From NCBI RefSeq assembly GCF_019130065.1, contig NZ_JAHSPG010000002.1, forward strand, positions 521,074 through 585,073: a stretch of DNA of 64,000 nucleotides, read 5' to 3'. Shown here piece by piece: positions 29,048-37,965 of the stretch. The position numbers and the translations under genes are program-made. Position 1 is the stretch's first letter, and every line of letters begins with the position of its first letter. This DNA is from Pinibacter aurantiacus (GTDB lineage Bacteria; Bacteroidota; Bacteroidia; Chitinophagales; Chitinophagaceae). A model generated the notes under the pieces. It was given only the letters and a program-made list of their open reading frames with translations, made no database searches and was not told the origin of the DNA.

Positions 29048-29761
29048 ATGCAACCTAAATACAAACGAGTTCTACTCAAACTCTCCGGCGAATCTTTGAT
29101 GGGCGACAAAAGTTTTGGATTAGATCCCGCAATGCTTTCTGCATATGCGAGAGAAATTAAGACAATAACAGATATAGGTGTGGAAGTAGCGCTTGTGATA
29201 GGTGGAGGCAACATTTATCGTGGGATGAACGAGGCCGAAACTGGTATTGAAAGGGCGCATGGCGACTATATGGGTATGCTTGCGACAGTGATAAACGGAA
29301 TGGCGGTACAGGCTGCTTTGGAAAAAGAAGGTATTTATACGCGTTTGCAAAGCGCTATAAAGATGGAACAGATTGCTGAACCATACATTCGCAGAAGAGC
29401 GATGAGACATTTGGAGAAGCACAGAGTGGTAATTTTTGGTGCCGGCACCGGTAACCCATATTTTACTACGGACACGGCTGGATCTCTTCGAGCCATTGAG
29501 ATCAAAGCGGACGTTATTTTGAAAGGTACCCGCGTAGACGGTATCTATACTGCTGATCCTGAGAAAGTTAAAGATGCGAAAAAGTTTGAAACCATCACTT
29601 TCGCCGAGTGTATTGCCAAAAATCTGAAGGTTATGGATATGACGGCTTTCACCCTTTGCATGGAAAATTCCCTGCCAATCATTGTTTTTGACATCAACAA
29701 ACCAGGAAACTTATTGAAAGTCGTAATGGGTGAAAAAGTAGGAACACTGGTAAAAGATTAA
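29048..29761 (+). CDS. pyrH: UMP kinase
   Basis: PyrH phosphorylates UMP to UDP and is hexameric. The 237-residue protein begins [20 protein letters not shown] and has [10 protein letters not shown] and [19 protein letters not shown]. The ATG at 29048 is chosen because the upstream frame only translates repeat arms. A near-consensus TATTTTCG lies 4 nt before the ATG. The frr gene that often follows pyrH is absent here. Confidence 0.97.
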   Translation: MQPKYKRVLLKLSGESLMGDKSFGLDPAMLSAYAREIKTITDIGVEVALVIGGGNIYRGMNEAETGIERAHGDYMGMLATVINGMAVQAALEKEGIYTRLQSAIKMEQIAEPYIRRRAMRHLEKHRVVIFGAGTGNPYFTTDTAGSLRAIEIKADVILKGTRVDGIYTADPEKVKDAKKFETITFAECIAKNLKVMDMTAFTLCMENSLPIIVFDINKPGNLLKVVMGEKVGTLVKD

Positions 29762-29818
29762 AGAAATAGCGCATATCACTTGCTAATATGCAAGCTGAGC
29801 CTTATTTTTACGCATACG

Positions 29819-29842
29819 AAAACCACCTTAAGGTGGTTTTTT
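29819..29842 (+). terminator. Terminator of pyrH
   Basis: AAAACCACC-TTAA-GGTGGTTTTTT, a 7-bp GC-containing stem with flanking A/T tracts. Confidence 0.85.
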
Positions 29843-29920
29843 GTTGACCCATACCCCCAAATCCTTTGAAAGATCGAATTCAATTTTTTATGCCAAACGG
29901 TATTTAAAATTCCCGTGAGT

Positions 29921-30655
29921 ATGAACACTATGTTACAAATGTTACTTACCATTCATCTTTCATTAGGATTATTGGAAATGATATTTTTCCAATTCTGCGC
30001 CGTGCTACTCGGCTTTTGCATCCATTTCTTTATTGTATCGAGACGAAATACGGTTCTTCCTAAAAAGAACAAATCCCCGTATGCCATTTCAGAGGCCGAC
30101 GAATGGAAGTTGAAGTATTTCGATGAATCGGAGAAGCAAGAGAAGAAATACCAGGATCTTACAGATAGGCTTGAAACCACTGTTAGAGAACTGGAGAATA
30201 CAGAAATGGAACTTGAAACTACGCAGCTGGAAAATCTGAAACTTCATAAAGAGCAGGCAAGATTGCAATCTGCAGAACTAGCGGCAGCTCAGCTTGAGGA
30301 AACTATCGAGTTGATCAAACAGAAAGATGTTGAAATTTTGCAGTTGAAAGATCAGATGGAAAAGCTTCGCAAAAGAAAAGCAAAATCAGCCGGTGAACCG
30401 GAAGCAGAGAGCGGTATGAAAATAAGCACCAGTACCATTAACCTGGATGCATTACAGGTTAAGCTGGAATCGCTTCACAATGAAAATCAGCAATTGTTGC
30501 AATTGGTGGCGGACAAAGAAACCAAGCTTCACGCCTTTAATTTTCAGCGTCAGCAACTGATGAGAAAAATAACGTTACTCGAAGATCTTAATAATGACAT
30601 TCGTCAGTTGGGAGATCCATCTTCCGCACTGCACGAAGAGACTACAACGCCTTAG
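29921..30655 (+). CDS. Membrane-anchored coiled-coil protein, unknown
   Basis: The 244-residue protein has an N-terminal hydrophobic segment (about residues 10-40, LSLGLLEMIFFQFCAVLLGF) and then a long heptad-type coiled coil rich in Glu, Leu and Lys (DRLETTVRELENTEMELETT; QLENLKLHKEQARLQ). It ends in a second helical stretch (NENQQLLQLVADKETKL). No enzymatic motif is seen. The ATG at 29921 is preferred to a GTG two codons earlier. It could be a scaffold or envelope-linked structural protein. Confidence 0.75.
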   Translation: MNTMLQMLLTIHLSLGLLEMIFFQFCAVLLGFCIHFFIVSRRNTVLPKKNKSPYAISEADEWKLKYFDESEKQEKKYQDLTDRLETTVRELENTEMELETTQLENLKLHKEQARLQSAELAAAQLEETIELIKQKDVEILQLKDQMEKLRKRKAKSAGEPEAESGMKISTSTINLDALQVKLESLHNENQQLLQLVADKETKLHAFNFQRQQLMRKITLLEDLNNDIRQLGDPSSALHEETTTP

Positions 30656-30687
30656 GGTTAGAATAAAAGGAAACTACTTGCTTAGCA

Positions 30688-30722
30688 GAGCTTAGGTGTA
30701 ACAGCCTAAGCTTTTTTGTTTT
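30688..30722 (+). terminator. Terminator of the coiled-coil gene
   Basis: AGCTTAGG-TGTAACAG-CCTAAGCT followed by TTTTTGTTTTT. Confidence 0.85.
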
Positions 30723-30736
30723 TCCGGAGAGGCAAA

Positions 30737-30959
30737 TAGCTGAATAACTGAATGACTGAATAACTGAGAAGTCGAGTGTTAGAACACAAAACCGAACTGG
30801 AGCTGCTCTGCAAGGCTTGTCGCATTGCAGCACTATTCTATCGTCTTTAATGATAACAATATTGCCGGAGGCAATAAAATAAAACTGCAAGGCTGTAAGC
30901 CTTGCAGAGCGAAAAATGCAAAACTGAACTTGAACGCTCAGTTATTCAGTTATTCAGTC
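30737..30959. repeat. Nested inverted repeats
   Basis: GAATAACTGAATGACTGAAT units (about 30742-30770) face TTCAGTTATTCAGTCA at about 30940-30959. Inside, CTCTGCAAGGCTT (about 30811-30823) is complementary to AAGCCTTGCAGAG (about 30897-30909). Confidence 0.75.
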
Positions 30960-30960
30960 A

Positions 30961-33480
30961 CTAAAATCCCAGCCTGAAGCTTCCAAACACCCCAAATCTT
31001 TCAATGTGATTTTCCGGCAAGGGGGTTGGCAACACACGCCAAACAAGATCAAGACGGAAGAATTTGAAAATGTTATCGACGCCGGTTCCCACCTCGAGAT
31101 ATGTTTTGCCGCCGAGATTTTGAAAAGTATTGTAACTGTTGTTAAAGTTCAGATCATAGTTTTCTTTGCTAAGATTACCATTGATCATTTTAAAATTGTA
31201 GAACTGCCTGAACTTAAGTCTGCGTGTTAAAGGAATAAATCTGAATAATCCGTTACCGAAGTTGTGCTCGAATATCACACCGGCATAACGGTCCGTGATG
31301 TATTGGAAACGGTTCATCAAGCTGAACGCAAATTTGTTGTAATAATAAATTTCGTTTCCGGGCACTACATCCAGCAGCATGTAAGGCAGTGTGCCGTAAG
31401 TTCTGCCGCCGAAGAAGTTATAGTAAATGCTTCCGTAAGGTGGAATTTTTATATAGTCATAAACACTTCCAAACAACTTGTGATAGTCGTAATTACTACC
31501 AAAAACACCCGACATACCTTTTGAATATTTAAACTCAATAATAGGGTACGGGCTTCCCATACTTACACGATAGAAATGGCTCTCCAGGAACTTTTCAAGA
31601 TAAGCAAAGCGGAACATGATAGACGCTTCAAAATTGTTCAGTGAATTTCCTGAACCATCATCGTACAAACTTTTGGGAGGAAGGTTCAGAACGGGATCAA
31701 ACCTTTTGCGGATGACCGTCGGCGTTATAGAAAATCCACTCGTCCATTCTTTGAACATTTCAAGCCTGTATTCTTCCACTTTCATGAACTTAAGTGGAAC
31801 GCCGGGCTTGCGAATAGCAATGGCAAAAATGTTATCGGGACTGATTTCTCCGTAATTGATCTGACCGTTTTCCAGATCTTTTGTATATGAACCGTATATA
31901 CTTAATCGCGGATTGCGTTTAAAAATGTACATCGCATCAGCCTTGTATTTAAACTGCTGGTCTCCGAAACCGTAAGCGAGGTAGCCGTGCAGCAAAAGAT
32001 TTTTATTGAAACCATAGTTGGTGCTCAAATCAAAACGCATACGGAAACCTTCGAGACTGTTGTACGTAAACCAGTTGTACCATGGGCCAATATCCCAGTT
32101 GCCAATACTCTTATAACCTGTTGCAAGAAATGAAATGGTGTTCGTATACTTTTGGAACAGCGGCATTTTTTGCAATGTATCGATCATAGAGTAGATCGCT
32201 TTCTCATTCTTGTTCAATTCCTCGTGCCTGTTGGCTTTCCAGAACGAATCTGCCTGATCGCGGGCGTCTGGCTCTATTACCACCTCCTGCTTTATCTTGT
32301 TATGATTGATTGCATCTGAAATGGTAGGAAGATCAAATTGGGGATTTCGATAGGTCGTTGTTTTTCTTCCAATAACGCCAAACCTTGTTTTACCAATAGG
32401 GGCAATGTCTACTACAAATTTATCTTTTGAAATGAACCACGAAGAATCGTTGACCATGGTATATTCCTGGATAAGACTTAGCTTTTCAACAAAGTTGATG
32501 TTTGCGTCTTTCGATAAAAACAAATTCATTTTTTGAATCGCAAACGTGGTGTCATGCACCCAGCAATCTCCTTCGAAAGTATTTTCTCCACGACGCTTAG
32601 GGGTGAACGAAAGGTGAATTAATCTACGTTTGTTTACATATTGCGTATCCAAAACCCTGTAACGGTAGTAAGCGTCGCCATTGTCTGACAAGGGGCTTAC
32701 AAACTGTTTGTCGAAAACCGGGATGAAGTTTGCATAGATGTTTACATTCTGATCCGTACCACCCAGAAACTTTGTAATACTTTCATTTTTTACGCCCAGC
32801 GTTTTACTTGCTTTAATGATCTCGCGACTTTTGAAAGGGCTTTTTTGAGCGTAATAATCTGAAATGGTTTCAGTTAAAAATACCGGGAGGAAAGTAGTTC
32901 CGTTGGATGTGTCTGCATTTTCAAGAATAAATCCGAAAGGTCTTAGCAGTTTTATCTCTTTTAATCTTTCCTTGTTGATGCGATTAAAATCAAGTTCCAG
33001 TTTGTTGTACAATTCGTAGGAATAATTGTCAAATCTGTAGCGGTCGTTGTAAGGCTTTCGTCTTACGATCCGTTTCCACATTAACAATCCACGATCTATT
33101 TTTCTTTTTACAATAACTGCCGTTTCATATTTGCCACGGTCAAGCGGCACTACAAGAAAAAGAGTATCGCCCGTTGCATTTTGGCGAAAATATTCTGGGC
33201 TCAGGAATAGTTTGTAATCTTTATAACCTACATAAGAAACTTCTAACGTATCCGTTGGCCAGGCATCAAAATAGAAAGTGAACGCTCCGGAAGAGTCGCT
33301 CAGTTTACCGGCTTTTGCGTTAATGAAATCAATCGAGGCAAAAGGAATGCGTTCATCGCTCAGGCCATCTTTGATATAACCCGTTATAATTTTCGATTGG
33401 GAATAGCCTATCAAAGCACTTGTACATGATACGATCAAAAGGAGGGTTGAAATAATTATACTTTTCAAAGGACGATGCAT
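30961..33480 (-). CDS. DUF5686 outer-membrane protein with carboxypeptidase-like domain
   Basis: The 839-residue exported protein has a signal peptide (MHRPLKSIIISTLLLIVSCT...YSQ) and a CarboxypepD_reg-like beta-sandwich (ITGYIKDGLSDERIPFASID). A long DUF5686 region of beta-strands ends with Phe (VFGSFRLGF), as outer-membrane barrels do. Its function is unknown; members are common in Bacteroidota. The ATG at 33480 is set by the -7 element TATTTTTG three bases upstream. A longer start at 33573 would add repeat-encoded residues. Confidence 0.88.
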   Translation of the reverse strand: MHRPLKSIIISTLLLIVSCTSALIGYSQSKIITGYIKDGLSDERIPFASIDFINAKAGKLSDSSGAFTFYFDAWPTDTLEVSYVGYKDYKLFLSPEYFRQNATGDTLFLVVPLDRGKYETAVIVKRKIDRGLLMWKRIVRRKPYNDRYRFDNYSYELYNKLELDFNRINKERLKEIKLLRPFGFILENADTSNGTTFLPVFLTETISDYYAQKSPFKSREIIKASKTLGVKNESITKFLGGTDQNVNIYANFIPVFDKQFVSPLSDNGDAYYRYRVLDTQYVNKRRLIHLSFTPKRRGENTFEGDCWVHDTTFAIQKMNLFLSKDANINFVEKLSLIQEYTMVNDSSWFISKDKFVVDIAPIGKTRFGVIGRKTTTYRNPQFDLPTISDAINHNKIKQEVVIEPDARDQADSFWKANRHEELNKNEKAIYSMIDTLQKMPLFQKYTNTISFLATGYKSIGNWDIGPWYNWFTYNSLEGFRMRFDLSTNYGFNKNLLLHGYLAYGFGDQQFKYKADAMYIFKRNPRLSIYGSYTKDLENGQINYGEISPDNIFAIAIRKPGVPLKFMKVEEYRLEMFKEWTSGFSITPTVIRKRFDPVLNLPPKSLYDDGSGNSLNNFEASIMFRFAYLEKFLESHFYRVSMGSPYPIIEFKYSKGMSGVFGSNYDYHKLFGSVYDYIKIPPYGSIYYNFFGGRTYGTLPYMLLDVVPGNEIYYYNKFAFSLMNRFQYITDRYAGVIFEHNFGNGLFRFIPLTRRLKFRQFYNFKMINGNLSKENYDLNFNNSYNTFQNLGGKTYLEVGTGVDNIFKFFRLDLVWRVLPTPLPENHIERFGVFGSFRLGF

Positions 33481-33483
33481 GCT

Positions 33484-33491
33484 CAAAAATA
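33484..33491 (-). promoter_or_regulatory. -7 element of the DUF5686 gene, leaderless type
   Basis: On the minus strand the sequence reads TATTTTTG-AGC-ATG: a perfect TAnnTTTG with only 3 nt before the start codon. Confidence 0.55.
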
Positions 33492-33693
33492 CGCCAGAAA
33501 ATAATAACTGAATTGGTGAATTATTGAATAACTGAGTGATTCTAAGTGAATAGCAGGTTGACAGAATAAACAATTATTTAGAAGGTTCAATAAATTACAA
33601 AATCAGTCAATCTTTTGTTCAATTCGACGGTGATTTTATTATTAATTACCTAGCCGGTTGCGACAAATAGCTAGCAACAAAAAGTTAAAACTC

Positions 33694-33736
33694 TTGGAGA
33701 GTACGCTTTTTTTATATTACTTTGTTTTTCAAAGTA
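33694..33736 (+). promoter_or_regulatory. Promoter overlapped by palindromic operator, site 1
   Basis: TTG at 33694-33696, a 20-nt spacer and TTACTTTG (33717-33724) form the promoter. The perfect 19-bp palindrome TACTTTG-TTTTT-CAAAGTA spans 33718-33736, covering the -7 box and the predicted transcription start. The ATG of the membrane protein follows 7 nt later. The same palindrome core recurs at 34811-34827. Confidence 0.75.
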
Positions 33737-33743
33737 CTTTTAT

Positions 33744-34367
33744 ATGGATTCGTCATCTAAGCCTTTAGATACTTTACAGGATATTAAGAAGATGATGGAG
33801 CGCTCGAGCCGCTTCATAAGCCTTAGCGGATGGAGTGGTGTAGGCGCAGGCGTTTGTGCGTTAATAGGCGCATGGATGGCTCATGGAAAGTTGGCCTCAT
33901 TTGGCGGACTGGATGTAGAAAGCAGATACTACTCCGTAAATAATCTTGAGTACAGTTTGTTTTTGATTGCTCTGGGCGTTTTGGCAGGTGCATTGGTGCT
34001 GGCTTTCACCTTTACCTATATACGAAGTAAAAAAACGGGTGTCGCGATCTGGGGCACAAGCGCTCGCAGGTTGTTGTGGAACACTTTTTTACCAATGGCT
34101 GCCGGCGGTGTGTTGATCTTAAAAATGATTGACCTTAATTTTTATACCTTAATTGCGCCTACCTGTTTGTTGTTTTATGGTGTAGCGCTTGTGAATGGAA
34201 GCAAGTACACACTTGGGGAAATCAGGTATTTGGGATACGCGCAGATATTGCTTGGCATGATCAATTGCTGGCTCTTGCATTCGGGACTTATTTTGTGGAC
34301 CATTGGTTTTGGTATCTTGCACATCGTATATGGATTGGTGATGTGGTGGAAATATGAGAGGGAATAA
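33744..34367 (+). CDS. Multi-pass membrane protein next to an HTH_34 regulator
   Basis: The 207-residue protein has a soluble amphipathic start (LDTLQDIKKMMERSSRFISL) and about six hydrophobic segments (WSGVGAGVCALIGAWMA; LFLIALGVLAGALVLAFTF; MAAGGVLILKMIDL; and others). No catalytic motif is seen. I recall similar proteins beside HTH_34 regulators in other Bacteroidota, but no function is known to me. The palindromic operator directly overlaps its promoter. It is probably cotranscribed with the regulator 127 bp downstream. Confidence 0.8.
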   Translation: MDSSSKPLDTLQDIKKMMERSSRFISLSGWSGVGAGVCALIGAWMAHGKLASFGGLDVESRYYSVNNLEYSLFLIALGVLAGALVLAFTFTYIRSKKTGVAIWGTSARRLLWNTFLPMAAGGVLILKMIDLNFYTLIAPTCLLFYGVALVNGSKYTLGEIRYLGYAQILLGMINCWLLHSGLILWTIGFGILHIVYGLVMWWKYERE

Positions 34368-34370
34368 TTT

Positions 34371-34475
34371 GAAAATTTGATAATTTGAAAATGTAGGGGC
34401 GAATTGCATTCGCCCAAGGAAATTGAAAATTGAAAGTTGAAAATTGAAAATGGTAGGCGAGAATCGCATTCGCCC
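34371..34475. repeat. Two REP-like palindromes with AATTTGAAAA/AATTGAAAA units
   Basis: GTAGGGGCGAATTGCATTCGCCC (34393-34415) and GTAGGCGAGAATCGCATTCGCCC (34453-34475) are spaced by GAAAATTGAAAGTTGAAAAT units, in the gap before the regulator. Confidence 0.8.
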
Positions 34476-34494
34476 ATCACTCATAACTTCGAAC

Positions 34495-34794
34495 ATGAAG
34501 AATCCGATTGAGAATTTAAATAAAGTGTTTGATAGCCGCGTTCGCCTGGGTATAATGAGTGCCCTCATGGTGAATGAGGAAGTGAATTTTAATGAGCTTA
34601 AAGAATTGATCGGCGTAACAGATGGCAACCTTGCTTCACACATGAAAACGCTGGAGGAGAATGCTTACATAAAAGTGCAGAAAGGTTTTATAGGGCGTAA
34701 AACAAACACAACTTATTCCATCACCAAAGCTGGTGAAAAAGCTTTCAAACAACATTTGGAAGCGTTGGAAAAAATGATCAGATCCTTAGGGTGA
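34495..34794 (+). CDS. Winged-helix transcriptional regulator (HTH_34)
   Basis: The 99-residue protein is a single winged-helix domain: VFDSRVRLGIMSALM, the recognition region LIGVTDGNLASHMKTLEENA, and the wing FIGRKTNTTYSITKAGEKAF. It has no ligand-binding or dimerisation domain apart from the C-terminal helix. It is flanked by the two identical-core palindromes, one before the gene upstream and one 17 bp after its stop, before the next operon. This suggests it binds them and controls both units including itself. The ATG at 34495 is chosen. Confidence 0.92.
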   Translation: MKNPIENLNKVFDSRVRLGIMSALMVNEEVNFNELKELIGVTDGNLASHMKTLEENAYIKVQKGFIGRKTNTTYSITKAGEKAFKQHLEALEKMIRSLG

Positions 34795-34810
34795 TTTTTT
34801 TTGTATATAA

Positions 34811-34827
34811 ACTTTGTAATTCAAAGT
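34811..34827 (+). promoter_or_regulatory. Palindromic operator, site 2
   Basis: ACTTTG-TAATT-CAAAGT, the same 6-5-6 palindrome as at 33719-33735, sits at a TATATAAACTTTG promoter-like stretch 28 nt before the DUF4173 gene. Confidence 0.75.
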
Positions 34828-34855
34828 GCTTTTAATATAATAAATAACAAATCTC

Positions 34856-36373
34856 ATGAACGAACAGCTACGAAAATTGACCTTGTACATCATAGGAGCT
34901 TTTCTATTCAATGTTCTTTTTTATCGCGAGCAAATGGCTCTTAATACTGTATTCTTTGATGCTTTTGTTCTTTCGGCCTTGTTTTATCTGTACCCTTCCG
35001 CCAGGGCAAATACGATCGTACGTTGGTTATTGGTGGCTAATGTGATTTGCCTTGGCACTCTTTTATTGCACAACACGGTGCTTACAAAGTATGCGTTTAT
35101 CTGCAACGTTCTTTTAACCGTTGGTTTTGCTGAGTACACGCATCGCTCCGCATGGTATGCAGGTGGTTCTGTTTTTCTGAATTTCTTTTTATTCATTGGC
35201 AACCTTGCCGAAACGGTGAGTGGCGCGTTTGGAAAAAAAGCAAAGCGAAAGTCAAATTGGGCGAAGTATGTAAAGTTTTCAATCATTCCAGTGGCAATCG
35301 CGTTCGTATTCTTCGTTATTTATGCAGGTGCCAATAGTGTATTTGCAAACATCGTGGGAAATGTAGCCAACTGGCTGGAGATAAATTTTGAACGCTTCTT
35401 TTTCATGTTCAAACCAGAGAGGATTTTCTTTACGCTTTTTGGCTTTTATGTCATTGGGTCTTTATTGGCGAAAACCAGGATCAACTATTTCAGTGTAAAT
35501 GACATTGTGCAAAGCGATGAACTGGTGAGAAGAAAAAAGACAGTGCGAAGAAAATTCACAGTGCAGCCAATGCCTGTGAAATATTTTTCTATCATCGGTT
35601 TAAAGAATGAAAACCTGACTGGCGTGATTAGTCTTGTGTTATTGAATGCGTTGTTGTTTTTTGTGAACTGCATTGACTTAAACTATGTGTGGATGAACTT
35701 TGAATTTAGCCCCGACAAACCTTTGTACAAACTTGTACATGAAGGCACGGGATTGTTGATCGTATCCATAATTCTTGCGATGGCCGTAGTCCTGTTTTTC
35801 TTTAATGGCAATCTGAATTTTTACAAAAGAAATAAATGGCTGAAGTATGGAACGTACCTGTGGATATTCCAAAACGCGTTTCTTGTATTATCGGTATTAC
35901 TGCGCGATTATTATTACATCCAGCATTATGGATTGGCGTATAAAAGAATAGGCGTGTTGTTCTTTTTGCTAATGGTATTGGTAGGATTGATGACAGTGTT
36001 TGTGAAAGTATACGCTACGAAAACAAGTTACTTTTTATTCAGAGTAAATGCATGGGCAGCGGTTGTTCTGCTGGTTGCGGCATCATGCATTAATTGGGAC
36101 GTACTGATGGTCAGATACAACCTTAGCCACAGAGCAGAAATCACCACATTGGATACACCGTTCCTGCTTGGTTTATCGGATAGAACCTTGCCTGTATTGT
36201 ATGAAAACAAAGACGTTTTCCTCGCCAGTGATTCTACATCGGGAGAGAACCTGGACAAGAGAGTAAAAAGATATTTGAGTGATCAGGAGCAATACTCGTG
36301 GCTCTCCTGGAACTATGCCGATAGTAAAGTGAAAAGCTATTTTTCTAACGCAAATAAAACTGCCGCAAAATGA
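34856..36373 (+). CDS. DUF4173 (DUF4153-like) membrane protein
   Basis: The 505-residue polytopic protein has roughly 11-13 hydrophobic segments and a C-terminal soluble part (DSTSGENLDKRVKRYLSDQE, then WLSWNYADSKVKSYF), which is the DUF4173/4153 pattern. Its function is unknown. Its stop overlaps the next start (ATGA at 36370), so it opens a four-gene operon. The operator and the HTH_34 gene directly upstream predict local regulation. Confidence 0.88.
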   Translation: MNEQLRKLTLYIIGAFLFNVLFYREQMALNTVFFDAFVLSALFYLYPSARANTIVRWLLVANVICLGTLLLHNTVLTKYAFICNVLLTVGFAEYTHRSAWYAGGSVFLNFFLFIGNLAETVSGAFGKKAKRKSNWAKYVKFSIIPVAIAFVFFVIYAGANSVFANIVGNVANWLEINFERFFFMFKPERIFFTLFGFYVIGSLLAKTRINYFSVNDIVQSDELVRRKKTVRRKFTVQPMPVKYFSIIGLKNENLTGVISLVLLNALLFFVNCIDLNYVWMNFEFSPDKPLYKLVHEGTGLLIVSIILAMAVVLFFFNGNLNFYKRNKWLKYGTYLWIFQNAFLVLSVLLRDYYYIQHYGLAYKRIGVLFFLLMVLVGLMTVFVKVYATKTSYFLFRVNAWAAVVLLVAASCINWDVLMVRYNLSHRAEITTLDTPFLLGLSDRTLPVLYENKDVFLASDSTSGENLDKRVKRYLSDQEQYSWLSWNYADSKVKSYFSNANKTAAK

Positions 36374-36780
36374 AAACTGCAGAAACATTATTAATTGCCT
36401 TGCGCATCTGGTTCTTTAGTGTGATTATTACTTCAGCCATGGTCGATATTGCGATGGATGGTTGGTTATGGATAATTCCGATAGTGCTGGTTGGCACAAT
36501 CATTACACTGCCCGTTCCCTTCTTCGCGAGCTACTGCATTAAGCTTGCTTTTGAAATTTCGGGTTCCTTTTCGGCCAGATTTATGAATACCGTTTTCTTT
36601 TTAATACTGCTTGCCGGTTTGTTTTGGGCAATACTCATTGCATTCTTAGGTGGCGGCATGGAGGATATGAAAGTGTTGATAGGAGCTAGTTTTTTATCCA
36701 TTCTGATTGCCTGCATTTTTTCCATTAAGCAGTTGAAAAATTTGAATCACGTAATTTCAGAGGAAACAGTTATCTCATAA
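36370..36780 (+). CDS. Small multi-pass membrane protein, unknown
   Basis: The 136-residue protein has four hydrophobic segments (LLIALRIWFFSVIITSAMVD; LWIIPIVLVGTIITLPVPFF; NTVFFLILLAGLFWAILIAF; VLIGASFLSILIACIFS). No family is recognised. It is translationally coupled to the DUF4173 gene by an ATGA overlap, and the DGK gene follows 10 bp later. Confidence 0.78.
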   Translation: MKTAETLLIALRIWFFSVIITSAMVDIAMDGWLWIIPIVLVGTIITLPVPFFASYCIKLAFEISGSFSARFMNTVFFLILLAGLFWAILIAFLGGGMEDMKVLIGASFLSILIACIFSIKQLKNLNHVISEETVIS

Positions 36781-36790
36781 AATTTCAAAC

Positions 36791-37159
36791 ATGCAAGACA
36801 AATCTTTTTCAATAGCAGCAAGGCTTAAAGCATTTTCATACGCCTTCAACGGCATTGTAAATTTTGTGAAATATGAACACAATGCATGGCTTCATTTTAT
36901 TGCAACGGTTGCCATAGTAGCGTTTTCTTTTTACATGAAGATATCAGGAGCCGAATGGATCGCCATTTTATTGTGCATCGGTTTTGTGTGGGCAATGGAG
37001 CTGATCAACACTGCTATTGAAAAAATAATGGATCACCTGCACCCCGAAATGCACCTCAACGTAAAACTCATTAAAGACATGGCCGCAGGAGCGGTGCTGA
37101 TTGCTGCTATCATTTCATTCATAATTGCCTTAATCATTTTTATTCCAAAGTTTTTATGA
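36791..37159 (+). CDS. Diacylglycerol/undecaprenol kinase family protein
   Basis: The 122-residue integral membrane protein has three segments and the DGK motif set: the N-terminal AFNGIVNFVKYEHNAWLHF, the catalytic ELINTAIEKIMDHL, and KDMAAGAVLIAAI. Gram-positive and Bacteroidota members usually phosphorylate undecaprenol, the envelope lipid carrier. The 3' end overlaps the next start by ATGA. Confidence 0.92.
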   Translation: MQDKSFSIAARLKAFSYAFNGIVNFVKYEHNAWLHFIATVAIVAFSFYMKISGAEWIAILLCIGFVWAMELINTAIEKIMDHLHPEMHLNVKLIKDMAAGAVLIAAIISFIIALIIFIPKFL

Positions 37160-37845
37160 CACGCATTCTTTATTTATCAAAAACAATTCAACGTATCTGC
37201 GGCATTAAGAACGAGGCGGAAAAGTTTTTATTTACCAGTTGCAGCTTCAGTATTTTTCTGTCACTGGCAAGGGTTTTATATACGGGCAAAATAACTTTTC
37301 TGTCTTTATGCTGGAATTTGTTGCTGGCGTTTGTGCCGTTCTTTATGTCGCGGCTAATGACGAGAAACTTTGTGCTCATTCAAAACAAGTGGTTGTTCAG
37401 CCTGCTGTTTATTGTATGGTTGCTTTTTGTACCTAATTCATTTTACATCATCACAGATCTTTTTCATTTAAGTGAAATGCACACTACGCCCATGTGGTTC
37501 GATCTTTTGCTCATCATGTCGTTTGCATGGAATGGTTTGCTGCTGGGCATTCTGTCGATCAGGCACATTGAAAAAATGATTAACGCCTTGTGGATTGTGA
37601 AGAATGAATGGCTGTTGTTGTATCCCGTAATGTTCCTCAATGCTCTTGGCATTTATATAGGTAGATACTGGCGCTACAACAGCTGGGACATAGTTTCCAA
37701 TCCATTCAATTTAATGTGTGATATCTATCGTATCATTTTTCATCCGGTGCAAAATAAAGACGTATGGATAATGGTTGCAGGCTGGAGTATTTTTCTCAGC
37801 TTGTTGTATGCAGGATTGAAGAAGATGAGCAAGGCGATTGAATAA
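37156..37845 (+). CDS. DUF1361 membrane protein
   Basis: The 229-residue protein has about seven membrane segments and the DUF1361 hallmarks (LLFVPNSFYIITDLFHL and YIGRYWRYNSWDIVSNPF). Function is unknown. It is the last gene of the four-gene DUF4173-DGK operon, joined by an ATGA overlap. Confidence 0.9.
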   Translation: MTRILYLSKTIQRICGIKNEAEKFLFTSCSFSIFLSLARVLYTGKITFLSLCWNLLLAFVPFFMSRLMTRNFVLIQNKWLFSLLFIVWLLFVPNSFYIITDLFHLSEMHTTPMWFDLLLIMSFAWNGLLLGILSIRHIEKMINALWIVKNEWLLLYPVMFLNALGIYIGRYWRYNSWDIVSNPFNLMCDIYRIIFHPVQNKDVWIMVAGWSIFLSLLYAGLKKMSKAIE

Positions 37846-37847
37846 AG

Positions 37848-37942
37848 TTGTTAGTTGATAGTTGTTCGTTATTGGTTGTTGGCGAATGCTTTTGAAAATG
37901 AAACAACAAGCTCTTCTAACAACTAAGAACGAACAACTAACA
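37848..37942. repeat. Inverted AGTTGTTAGTTG repeat
   Basis: AGTTGTTAGTTGATAGTTGT units (37848-37880) pair with CTAACAACTAAGAACGAACA and ACTAAC (37916-37942) after the end of the DUF1361 gene. Confidence 0.75.
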
Positions 37943-37965
37943 AGGATTCCCCCAAAAAAACCTCC

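Noticed and set aside
30642..30890. 82-residue minus-strand frame
   Set aside because: Made of repeat arms and terminator sequence, no protein-like pattern.
34149..34643. 164-residue minus-strand frame over the regulator
   Set aside because: Antisense to two real genes and partly repeat-coded.
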